Below, piece by piece: positions 24,745 to 31,764 of a DNA stretch of 41,018 bases. Numbering within the stretch: position 1 is the first letter of the stretch; each line of letters begins with the position of its first letter. Under the pieces are notes generated by a model that was given only the letters and a program-made list of their open reading frames with translations, ran no database searches and was not told where the DNA came from. The position numbers and the translations under genes were made by a program. Source of the stretch: Actinomycetes bacterium (GTDB taxonomy: Bacteria > Actinomycetota > Thermoleophilia > Gaiellales > Gaiellaceae); contig JANYJX010000007.1 in the NCBI GenBank assembly GCA_025358355.1, positions 1-41,018 on the forward strand, in the 5' to 3' direction.

Positions 24745-25068
24745 GTGCTCGCCTTCGCGGCCGGCGCACAGGTCGAGCTGGACGCCGACGAGCGCCATGC
24801 GACTCTCCGCCGCGCCGAGCTACTGCTCGTCGCGGGCGGAAACCCGCGCCGTGAGCTCGCCCTCGACGATCGCGCTGTCTCGGCCGTGGCGGCCGACCTC
24901 GACTCCGACGCGGCTCGCGCGCAGCTCCTCGACGGTCTGCGTGCGCTCGCGCCGCTGACAGCCGACCTCACGGAGACGGACGCCGCGCGCGCGCAGCTCA
25001 GCGCAGATCTCGATCTCGCCTGGCAATGCTTCGCGCGAGCCTTGCTCGCAGACGCGGTCGCCGACTAG
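24745..25068 (+). CDS. Unidentified small all-helical protein
   Basis: The protein has 107 aa from GTG. The frame continues upstream to about 24661 with sensible residues (DHAIREALLALETAAPLDRL), so the true start could be earlier at a non-standard codon. It is rich in Ala, Leu, Asp and Arg, with four amphipathic helices predicted by eye and no motif I recognise. It follows the HTH gene on the same strand, so the two may form an operon. It ends in a CTAG overlap with the convergent DUF4097 gene. Confidence 0.5.
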   Translation: MLAFAAGAQVELDADERHATLRRAELLLVAGGNPRRELALDDRAVSAVAADLDSDAARAQLLDGLRALAPLTADLTETDAARAQLSADLDLAWQCFARALLADAVAD

Positions 25069-25643
25069 GCGAAAACGCCGGCCGCCGCGACGATGCCAAC
25101 ATCGCCGCTCACGGTGCGCGCGTGGATCTCGAGAGCAGCGCCGCCGTCGTCCGGTGGCCCGTCCTCGGCGTGAAGATCAGACGAGATCGTGCCGCTCACG
25201 GACGACGCATCGATCCACACTCGCAATCCCTCGCGCACGCCGACCCGCACGTCGCCCGATACCGATTGCAGCCTGATCTCGCCGGCCTCGACCGCGCCAA
25301 CCTCGATATCTCCCGACGCGGTCGCAGCAGCGATCGACGCAAGCGCGCGATCGACGCGCACGTCTCCCGAAGCTGAGTTGACGGACAGGGCACCGCGCCC
25401 GAGACCAACACTGACATCACCAGATGCGCTCCTGATCTTGCCACCACCGCCGATCTCGCCGATCGCAATGTCGCCGCTCGCCGAGTTCGCGCTCACATCG
25501 CCAGAGACCACATCGAACCGCAAGTCGCCGGTGGCGGTCTTCGCGCCGACGGCGGCAAGGCTGCCACTCGCGTCGATTCTGACGGTGCCGACCTCGGTCG
25601 AGATGCGCAACAGGACCGGGCCTCGGGTTTCGAAGACGTGCAT
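25065..25643 (-). CDS. DUF4097-type beta-helix protein
   Basis: The protein has 192 aa. ATG (MHVFETRGPVLLRIS) is chosen because it overlaps the stop of the small upstream ORF in TGATG. The protein is a chain of short repeats ending in SASGDV, TASGDI or SVSGDV about every 20 residues, the pattern of DUF4097 (putative adhesin-like) beta-solenoids. No signal peptide is visible, so it is probably cytoplasmic or exported by an unknown route. DUF4097 proteins are often found with regulators. Here a ribbon-helix-helix protein lies upstream. Confidence 0.75.
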   Translation of the reverse strand: MHVFETRGPVLLRISTEVGTVRIDASGSLAAVGAKTATGDLRFDVVSGDVSANSASGDIAIGEIGGGGKIRSASGDVSVGLGRGALSVNSASGDVRVDRALASIAAATASGDIEVGAVEAGEIRLQSVSGDVRVGVREGLRVWIDASSVSGTISSDLHAEDGPPDDGGAALEIHARTVSGDVGIVAAAGVFA

Positions 25644-25771
25644 CACGACCCCCGCTTGCCCCGGCGCGACGCAGGCCGCCGGTCGACGCGAACCTCCGAG
25701 GGCCGCTGCGGCCGAGTCACGTCGACACGCGGTAGCTCGACGTGACCGAGAAACGAGACATACACAGGCAT
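25643..25771 (-). CDS. Small 42-aa basic protein, coupled to DUF4097
   Basis: The ATG lies five bases after GGAGGGAGCACC. The protein starts MPVYVSFLGHVELPRVDV and ends in a strongly basic tail (RRPASRRGKRGS). The stop TGA shares a base with the ATG of the DUF4097 gene, so it could serve as a translational coupler. No family is recognised. The good ribosome site and overlap favour a real gene, but the length alone cannot prove it. Confidence 0.4.
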   Translation of the reverse strand: MPVYVSFLGHVELPRVDVTRPQRPSEVRVDRRPASRRGKRGS

Positions 25772-25788
25772 GGTGCTCCCTCCCTCTC

Positions 25789-26205
25789 TTACGACTGGGC
25801 ATAGCCCTGTAGACGATTACCGTTGCGGATCCGCGATGGCTTCGGCTCGAGCGCACGACCGAGCGTCCGTACGATCCACGTTTTGATGGAGATCTGCTCG
25901 CGATCGGCCGCCGTCTCGACCGCCAACTTCAGCGCCTCTCCTAGCCGCAGCGTGATCCGCGCGCTCGAGTCGTCCGGCTGAGGCCGTGGCTCGGGAATCG
26001 CGTCGGGCTCGCCGACGACGACGAGTTGTGGCTCGCGCCCCGCCAGCCGAACCTCGACATGGCCGGACGACAGCTGCGCGGTGACATCGAGCGCCGCCTC
26101 GCCGGTGGTGTATGGTCGCGCTTCGCCCTGCGACGCTGAAAGGAGGCCTGTGATGCGCACGATCTCCCACGTCAACCGCGTAGACACCGGGCTTCCCGGC
26201 GTCAC
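25789..26205 (-). CDS. Ribbon-helix-helix (Arc/HicB-like) protein
   Basis: The protein has 138 aa if GTG at 26205 is used. GTG at 26160 is an alternative; no start has a convincing ribosome site. The C-terminal part SARITLRLGEALKLAVETAADREQISIKTWIVRTLGRAL (about residues 82-120) is a ribbon-helix-helix with the strand SARITLRL. The N-terminal half has a DUF4097-like strand (LDVTAQLSSGHVEVRLA). It lies upstream of the 42-aa gene and DUF4097 on the same strand, so it is probably the regulator or partner of that small operon. Confidence 0.6.
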   Translation of the reverse strand: MTPGSPVSTRLTWEIVRITGLLSASQGEARPYTTGEAALDVTAQLSSGHVEVRLAGREPQLVVVGEPDAIPEPRPQPDDSSARITLRLGEALKLAVETAADREQISIKTWIVRTLGRALEPKPSRIRNGNRLQGYAQS

Positions 26206-26215
26206 GTCGAGCTAA
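26153..26215 (+). CDS. Candidate 20-codon leader ORF before the ABC exporter operon
   Basis: AAAGGAGG, a near-perfect Shine-Dalgarno, lies six bases before ATG. The ORF reads MRTISHVNRVDTGLPGVTSS and stops with TAA. A possible -10 TATGGT stands at 26111. It is immediately followed by an inverted repeat and, 112 bp later, the exporter genes. That fits a leader peptide that times translation against hairpin folding. It overlaps the start region of the opposite RHH gene, which weakens the case. I see no RiPP-modifying enzyme, so a peptide product role is less likely. Confidence 0.35.
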   Translation: MRTISHVNRVDTGLPGVTSS

Positions 26216-26248
26216 ACGGGCGCCCGCCGTACCTCACGCGACGCCCGT
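26216..26248 (+). other. Alternative hairpins after the leader ORF
   Basis: ACGGGCG (26216-26222) pairs with CGCCCGT (26242-26248) across a 19-base loop. The left arm can instead fold on itself as the palindrome CGGGCGCCCG (26217-26226). The two structures exclude each other, as in attenuators. No U-run follows, so if it acts it may work on translation or through Rho. Confidence 0.35.
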
Positions 26249-26326
26249 CCCCGCACGAGGCGCGTCCGACCACGGCGGCTCCAGACAAAGTGGGCAGCCA
26301 AGGTGGCGCGCAGGAAGGTAGAGGCA

Positions 26327-28093
26327 ATGTCGAATACCAGGTCAGTCGACCCACCCGATCTCTCGTCCTGGCAGACGATCAAGCACCTCTTCCCGCTCTG
26401 GCTGGAGCAAAAGCGGCTGGTCTCGCTCGGGCTCGCGTGCGCGCTCGCGTTCACCGGATTGTCCCTAGCAATCCCGCTGCTCGTGAAGTACGTCATCGAC
26501 GACGCAATCGTCAGACGCAACCACCATCTCCTTCTGCCGCTGCTCGGCGCGATCGGCGCGATCGGCGGTGTGCGCTTCGTCGTCAACTTCACGCGCCGCT
26601 ACGCGACTGCCCGGGTCGGGATCGCCATCGAAGCGCGGATGCGCGGCCTCCTCTACGAGGCATATCTCAACTATCCGCGCGCGTTCTACGACCGCCACTC
26701 GACCGGCGAGGTGATCTCGCGCGCGACGAACGACATCTATCCCGTGCGCTACTTCATCGGCTGGGGCGTGGTGCAGGGCCTGCAGAGCGGGATGATGATC
26801 GTTGGCGCCACCACCGTCCTCCTCTTCGTCAACTGGCGGCTGGCGGTGCTCTCGATCCTCACCATGCCTCCGATCGCGCTGCTCACGTGGCTGTTCGCCC
26901 ATCGCGTGTTCCCCATCTCGCGCAGGGTGCAGGAGCGCAAGAGCCACCTCACCGAAGCGTCAGACGAGGCCGTCGTCGGAATCGAGATGGTGCAGGCGTT
27001 CGGGCGCGAGGACGATGTGCGCGATCGCTTCGGCAGCCGAGCCGAGGCCGTCCGCAGCGAGACGATGAGCGAGGCAACCGTCGAGGCGCGGTTCCTGCCC
27101 GGGCTGCTGTTCCTGCCGACGCTCGGGATCGCCGCCGTCCTCTTCTTCGGCGGGCGCGATGTTGTCCATCACAGCCTGACGCTCGGCCAGCTCCAGCTTT
27201 TCATCACGCTGTTGCTGCAGCTTGTCTGGCCGCTCGAAGCACTCGGCTGGATCATCAATCTCGGCCAACGCGCGATCGCCTCTGCGAGCCGCAGCTTCGC
27301 CTGGCTCGAAGGGATCGAGCCGCTCGAAGAGCGCGCCGAGCCGCTCTCGCTGCCGGCCGGGCCGCTCGCTGTCCGTTTCGAGGATGTCAGGTTCAGCTAC
27401 CAGACCGGCAGCGAGGTGCTGCGCGGGGTCGACCTCGCGGTCGAGCCGGGCGAGATCGTCGCGATCTGCGGTGCAACCGGGACGGGCAAGACCTCACTGC
27501 TGAACTTGTTGCCCCGCTTCTACGATCCGACGGCCGGCCGCGTGCTCGTTGGCGGCGTCGACACCCGCGATGTTGCGATCGCGGATCTCCGCCGTTCGGT
27601 CGCGATCGTGACGCAGAAACCCGTCCTGTTCTCGGTGCTGCTGCGCAACAACCTGCTCGCGGCGCGGCCCGACGCCGACTGGGACGAGGTGCTCAAGGCG
27701 TGCGAGGTCGCCGGTGTCGCAACGTTCGCCGACGAGCTGCCGCAGGGCTACGACACGCTGATCGGCGAGCGCGGCGTCAACCTCTCGGGCGGTCAGCGTC
27801 AGCGGGTTGCGCTTGCTCGCGCTCTGATCGGCGGCGCCCGCGTGCTCGTGCTCGACGACCCAATGTCAGCGGTCGACACCGAGACCGAGCGCCACCTCGT
27901 CGCCGGATTGCGCGCCGCGGTCGCCGGCCGCACGGTCTTCATCTCGAGCCAGCGGCTGTCGACCGTCCTCGTCGCAGATCGCGCCGTCGTGATCGAAGAC
28001 GGTCGCATCGTCGAAGACGACGCACCGCGCAAGCTTCTCAACCTCGGCGGAGCCTTCAGCCGACTGTTCGGAGACGAGGCCGTTGCGGCCTGA
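26327..28093 (+). CDS. ABC exporter half-transporter with degenerate Walker B (heterodimer subunit A)
   Basis: The protein has 588 aa. ATG at 26327 with AGAGG just upstream is preferred over GTG at 26303. A six-helix membrane domain covers about residues 30-310. The ATPase domain has Walker A GATGTGKT (382-389), signature NLSGGQRQR (LSGGQ 486-490) and Walker B VLVLDDP. There D511 replaces the catalytic Glu, as in the degenerate site of TM287/BmrC-type subunits. With the next gene it forms a drug-, lipid- or peptide-type exporter; the substrate is unknown. The next gene overlaps by 11 bp. Confidence 0.85.
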   Translation: MSNTRSVDPPDLSSWQTIKHLFPLWLEQKRLVSLGLACALAFTGLSLAIPLLVKYVIDDAIVRRNHHLLLPLLGAIGAIGGVRFVVNFTRRYATARVGIAIEARMRGLLYEAYLNYPRAFYDRHSTGEVISRATNDIYPVRYFIGWGVVQGLQSGMMIVGATTVLLFVNWRLAVLSILTMPPIALLTWLFAHRVFPISRRVQERKSHLTEASDEAVVGIEMVQAFGREDDVRDRFGSRAEAVRSETMSEATVEARFLPGLLFLPTLGIAAVLFFGGRDVVHHSLTLGQLQLFITLLLQLVWPLEALGWIINLGQRAIASASRSFAWLEGIEPLEERAEPLSLPAGPLAVRFEDVRFSYQTGSEVLRGVDLAVEPGEIVAICGATGTGKTSLLNLLPRFYDPTAGRVLVGGVDTRDVAIADLRRSVAIVTQKPVLFSVLLRNNLLAARPDADWDEVLKACEVAGVATFADELPQGYDTLIGERGVNLSGGQRQRVALARALIGGARVLVLDDPMSAVDTETERHLVAGLRAAVAGRTVFISSQRLSTVLVADRAVVIEDGRIVEDDAPRKLLNLGGAFSRLFGDEAVAA

Positions 28094-29825
28094 GAAACAC
28101 ACCGGGCTCTCGCGCCTCTGGCGCTACACGGCCGGTCGCCACGGGCGGATCGCGGCCGTGATGGTGCTCGCCGCCGTGTCGGCGGCCGCGCCGGTCGTTG
28201 GTTGGCATCTTGTCGGTGACGTCGTCGACCACGGGATCCGCGCCCACAACCAGACGCGCCTTGCGATCGATGTCCTCGCCTACGTCGGCATCAACGCCGC
28301 GGCCTGGCTGCTCGGCTCGACGACGTGGCTGTGGCTCGCGCGGATCGGGCAGCAGGTTGTGTTCGAGGTTCGGCGCGATCTGTTCGAGCATCTGACTTCA
28401 CTCTCGCTGCGCTATTTCTCACAGCAGAAAGCCGGTTGGATCATCGCGCGCCTGACGAGCGATGTCGACGCGCTCTCGGATGTCCTCAACCAGGGGCTGA
28501 CGACACTCGTCGTGAACACGCTCACGCTGATCGCAGCAATCGGCGGTTTGTTCATCCTCGACTGGCGCCTAGGGCTCGTCGCGCTGTGCGTCACGCCGCC
28601 GGGGATTCTCTGCACGCGCTGGTTCCAGCAGACATCGCACGTCGCCTTCACTGACGTCCGGACGCGGATCGCCGCCGTCACCGCGCAGCTCGCCGAGTCG
28701 GTCGCGGGGATGGCCGTCGTGCAGGCGTTCAACCGCGAGCGCGCCTTTCAGCGCGAATTCGATGACTTGAACGAGGCGAACCGGCTCGCAAACGTCTACG
28801 CGCAGAAGCTGTCGTCGGTCTTCTTCCCGGCGATCGAGCTGCTCGGCATAGTCGCGCAAGTCGCCGTGCTCTACGCAGGCGCGCGATTGATCAGCGGCGG
28901 CTCACTACAGATCGGGACGCTGATCGCCGCCGTCGGGCTGCTGAACCTCGTCTTCCAGCCGCTCCAGGAACTCTCCGAGCTATACGGGCAGGTGCAGTCC
29001 GCGGCCGCGGCGATGGTCAAGATCAGCTCGGTTCTGGACGCCGAGATGGACATCACCGACAAGCCCGGCGCCAGGCCGATGGGGCGGATCGACGGCCGGC
29101 TACAACTCGATCGCGTCACGTTCGCCTACGGCGCGGAGCCCGTCGTGCACGAGCTCGAGATCGACGTGCCGCCAGGCGGCTGCATCGCGCTCGTTGGCGA
29201 ATCAGGCGGTGGCAAGTCGACGACGGCGAAGCTGATCGCGCGCTTCTACGACCCGCTCACCGGCGCCGTGCGCGTCGACGGCACCGATCTGCGCGATGTC
29301 GAGCTGCGGAGCTACCGGCGTCAGCTCGGCGTCGTGCTCCAGGATCCGTTCCTCTTCAGCGGCACAATCGCCGACAACCTCCGCTTCGGCAGGCCGGAAG
29401 CGACCGACGACGAGGTGCGCGACGCCGCGGCAGCGATCGGCGTCGACCGAGTGGCTGCGCGCTTCGATGAAGGGCTCGATCACGTCGTCCGCGAGGGCGG
29501 CGCGGGGCTCTCGGCCGGCGAACGTCAGCTGATCTCGATCGCGCGAGCCTTGCTCGCCGACCCGCGCATCCTGATCCTCGACGAGGCGACCTCGAATATC
29601 GACCGGCCCAGCGAGGTGCTGATCGAGAAGGCGTTCGACCGGTTGCTCTCGGGTCGCACATCGATCATCATCGCCCACCGGTTAGCAACCGTCCGCCGCG
29701 CCGACGAGATCCTCGTCGTCGAGCACGGTCGCATCGTCCAACGCGGCTCGGCCACACAGCTGCTCGCGCAAGCCGGTCCGTTCCGCCGGCTGGCCGAGAC
29801 GCTCACCGGCGCCGCCGCGGCCTAG
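28083..29825 (+). CDS. ABC exporter half-transporter with canonical Walker B (heterodimer subunit B)
   Basis: The protein has 580 aa. TTG is chosen inside the end of the upstream gene, after GGAGACGAGG. The membrane domain spans about residues 15-305. The ATPase has Walker A GESGGGKS (372-379), Walker B ILILDEATSNID with catalytic E501, and a signature changed from LSGGQ to LSAGE (476-480). Put together with subunit A, one ATP site is fully consensus (A's signature, B's Walker motifs). The other is degenerate on both sides. This is the hallmark of asymmetric heterodimeric exporters. Confidence 0.87.
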   Translation: MRPEKHTGLSRLWRYTAGRHGRIAAVMVLAAVSAAAPVVGWHLVGDVVDHGIRAHNQTRLAIDVLAYVGINAAAWLLGSTTWLWLARIGQQVVFEVRRDLFEHLTSLSLRYFSQQKAGWIIARLTSDVDALSDVLNQGLTTLVVNTLTLIAAIGGLFILDWRLGLVALCVTPPGILCTRWFQQTSHVAFTDVRTRIAAVTAQLAESVAGMAVVQAFNRERAFQREFDDLNEANRLANVYAQKLSSVFFPAIELLGIVAQVAVLYAGARLISGGSLQIGTLIAAVGLLNLVFQPLQELSELYGQVQSAAAAMVKISSVLDAEMDITDKPGARPMGRIDGRLQLDRVTFAYGAEPVVHELEIDVPPGGCIALVGESGGGKSTTAKLIARFYDPLTGAVRVDGTDLRDVELRSYRRQLGVVLQDPFLFSGTIADNLRFGRPEATDDEVRDAAAAIGVDRVAARFDEGLDHVVREGGAGLSAGERQLISIARALLADPRILILDEATSNIDRPSEVLIEKAFDRLLSGRTSIIIAHRLATVRRADEILVVEHGRIVQRGSATQLLAQAGPFRRLAETLTGAAAA

Positions 29826-29829
29826 TCGT

Positions 29830-31059
29830 CTATGCGAGTTGCCAGGCGTCGTCGCGGATGATCGGCACGGCTTGGCCGTCCGCGCTGAGCCCGTCGACCT
29901 CGACCTCGGCGCCGCCGATCATAAAGTCTGTGTGCACTTGCGAGGCGTTGACGCCCATTGCGAGCAGCTCCTCGCCCGACTTCCCATCGGCGCCGTCCAC
30001 AACCATGGGCAGTCCCATGCCGTAGGCGATGTGGCAGGTCGCGTTCTCGTCGAACAGCGTGTCGCCGAAGACGAGACCCGTCTTCTTCACCGCGGAGGAG
30101 CCGTCGACGAGTGCGACCTCGCCGAGGAAGCGCGACTGAGGATCAGTGTCGAGTTGTTTGAGCACGATCTCGATGCCTTGATCTGCTCGAGCGTCGACAA
30201 CCTGCCCGCCCTCGAAGCGCAGCTCGAGGCCCTCGACGCGGACGGACGTGCCGGAGTCAATGAGCGGATACGTCGAACGAACCGTTCCCTCGGTTCGCCG
30301 CCAGTCCGGGCTCGTGAACACCTCTTCGGTCGGCAGGTTCGGGATGTGCTCGATCCCCGCCTCGGTCTCGAAGGTTGCGCAGCCCCAACGCGAGACCGGC
30401 AGAAGGCCAACAGTCAGATCCGTGCCCGGCCCGCGGAAGCGGATCGCGTCGAACGCGCGCTCGTTGAGACCGCGGGCGCGATCCTTGAGCCGCGCGACAT
30501 GGTCGCGCCAGGCCGCGACTGGATCGGGCTGATCGAGCCGCGTCGCGGTGCCGACCGCCTGCCAAAGCCGATCGAGATCGGGCTCGCCGAATAGGCCATT
30601 CGCCCAACCCTCGTTCGGCGCGGACACGATCGTCCAGTTCAGCTTGCGCCCTGCAACGAGCGGCAGCCACGCTTCCCGAACCTCACGCGGCTCGGATTTC
30701 GCGACGCGCTCCTGGTCGAGCCCCTCCATCAGGTGAGGGTCGGGGTTGCCGGTCAGCAGAATCGCCGCAGGGTGCTCGTCGGCCCAGCTGCGGATCCATT
30801 CAAGGAGATGCGCCGGGGAGCGGCCCAACTCGTCCTCCGGGCCTAGCTCGATGGCCGAGCGCCGCACGTGGAGGTCGCTGTAATCGACATCGACACGACG
30901 GGCGCCGGCGCGGTATGCGGCGGCGGCGATCGCGCGAGCGACGGGCGCGTGCTCGACCTGCGCCAGGATTACGACACCCTGGCCCGGCTGGACGTTCGCG
31001 CCGATGCGGACGACGATATCGCCGTAGCGGGTGAGGCGCTCGTCAGATGTCACACCCAA
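29830..31059 (-). CDS. Aminopeptidase, M29 (thermophilic metalloprotease) family
   Basis: The protein has 409 aa. TTG at 31059 or GTG at 31053 could be the start; neither has a clear ribosome site. M29 metal-site motifs are seen: [32 protein letters not shown] and VHTDFMIGG. These contribute Glu, His and Asp to a two-metal centre. The enzyme removes N-terminal residues from peptides in the cytoplasm. It is convergent with the exporter genes, only four bases separating the stops. I see no sign of a specific pathway. Confidence 0.87.
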   Translation of the reverse strand: MGVTSDERLTRYGDIVVRIGANVQPGQGVVILAQVEHAPVARAIAAAAYRAGARRVDVDYSDLHVRRSAIELGPEDELGRSPAHLLEWIRSWADEHPAAILLTGNPDPHLMEGLDQERVAKSEPREVREAWLPLVAGRKLNWTIVSAPNEGWANGLFGEPDLDRLWQAVGTATRLDQPDPVAAWRDHVARLKDRARGLNERAFDAIRFRGPGTDLTVGLLPVSRWGCATFETEAGIEHIPNLPTEEVFTSPDWRRTEGTVRSTYPLIDSGTSVRVEGLELRFEGGQVVDARADQGIEIVLKQLDTDPQSRFLGEVALVDGSSAVKKTGLVFGDTLFDENATCHIAYGMGLPMVVDGADGKSGEELLAMGVNASQVHTDFMIGGAEVEVDGLSADGQAVPIIRDDAWQLA

Positions 31060-31080
31060 CGTTCGGTGCTGATCGGCAGC

Positions 31081-31422
31081 TCAGTCGCCCCAGTCGAAAT
31101 CGCGGGTGCGGCTCCACAGGCCATCCTCGAGCGCGGCACCACCATTGTCGGCGGCCGCGTTCTCGGAAGTCGCGTCATCGGCTCCGGCTTCACCGGGCCA
31201 AGGCAATGCGGCGGAATGGAGCTCGACAGCCGGCTCGGTGCCGTCCATCGTCTCCTCCAAGCGGGCTTGCTCCTCGGACTTGAAGAGCGGGTGGTTCTCG
31301 AAAGGGTCGTCGCTGGTGTAGCGGTTGATCGGCATCGTGCCGTCGAGGTCGGCGTTCTTCGCCTTCAGCTCGAGGTGGTCCTTGATCACGCTTGCGAACA
31401 CGGAAGCGGCGTCGGTCGTCAA
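31081..31422 (-). CDS. Acidic 113-aa protein, unknown
   Basis: TTG is chosen because AAGGAG lies eight bases upstream. The upstream extension of the frame is rich in Arg and unlikely to be coding. The protein begins TTDAASVFASVIKDHLELKAKNADLDGTMP, with a helix and then PINRYTSDDPFENHPLFKSEEQARLEE and an acidic, Ala-rich tail ending RDFDWGD. No domain is recognised. It sits just upstream of the aminopeptidase on the same strand (21 bp apart) and may be co-transcribed. Confidence 0.6.
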   Translation of the reverse strand: MTTDAASVFASVIKDHLELKAKNADLDGTMPINRYTSDDPFENHPLFKSEEQARLEETMDGTEPAVELHSAALPWPGEAGADDATSENAAADNGGAALEDGLWSRTRDFDWGD

Positions 31423-31557
31423 ATGTCTCTCCTTCTCACTACGACACACCTCCCCGACTGCAGGCGCCACACGGGCCGCCACGGGGGCTTGTCGGAGTGT
31501 ACCCGACTCGATTTCCGCTGCAAGTAGGCGTCATTTCGCCTTGCAGGGGTCGCGCCG

Positions 31558-31563
31558 TAGGAT
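31558..31563 (+). promoter_or_regulatory. -10 element TAGGAT, leaderless promoter
   Basis: TAGGAT is followed by six bases and then ATG at 31570, the same geometry as at 1674-1686. It supports the small ORF downstream as a real transcribed gene. Confidence 0.4.
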
Positions 31564-31569
31564 GTCTGC

Positions 31570-31755
31570 ATGGCGCCCCGCGGCTTCGCTCGATCCCCGG
31601 TTGGCATGGCGATCATCGCCTGGCGCGTCTGGCAGCGACTTCCACCAAGCGCCCGGCGGCACGCGTTTCAGGTCGCGCGGAAGCACGGTTTCAAGGTTGC
31701 GACGACGCACGGGCCGAAGCTCGCTTCGCTCGTCGCGAAGCGCAAGCGCCGCTAA
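31570..31755 (+). CDS. Small basic 61-aa protein, unknown
   Basis: The ATG starts six bases after a TAGGAT box. The protein is MAPRGFARSPVGMAIIAWRVW followed by a Lys/Arg/His-rich stretch ending VAKRKRR. There is one short hydrophobic segment (VGMAIIAWRVW) and a very high pI. It could bind nucleic acid or membrane; no family is recognised. It ends ten bases before the convergent 2-oxoglutarate dehydrogenase stop. Confidence 0.45.
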   Translation: MAPRGFARSPVGMAIIAWRVWQRLPPSARRHAFQVARKHGFKVATTHGPKLASLVAKRKRR

Positions 31756-31764
31756 GCCCAGCTA

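Noticed and set aside
25313..25500. Short repeats in DNA as a CRISPR-like or satellite array
   Set aside because: They are the codons of the SASGDV-type protein repeats of DUF4097, uneven in spacing and sequence.
26153..26215. RiPP precursor peptide exported by the adjacent ABC transporter
   Set aside because: No modification enzyme or leader-type core (Cys, Ser/Thr-rich or GG motif) is present; a regulatory leader is the simpler reading.
26341..26353. GGTCAGTCGACC near the exporter start as a further TetR site
   Set aside because: It lies inside the coding sequence and does not match the 16-base consensus beyond the GGTCAG core.
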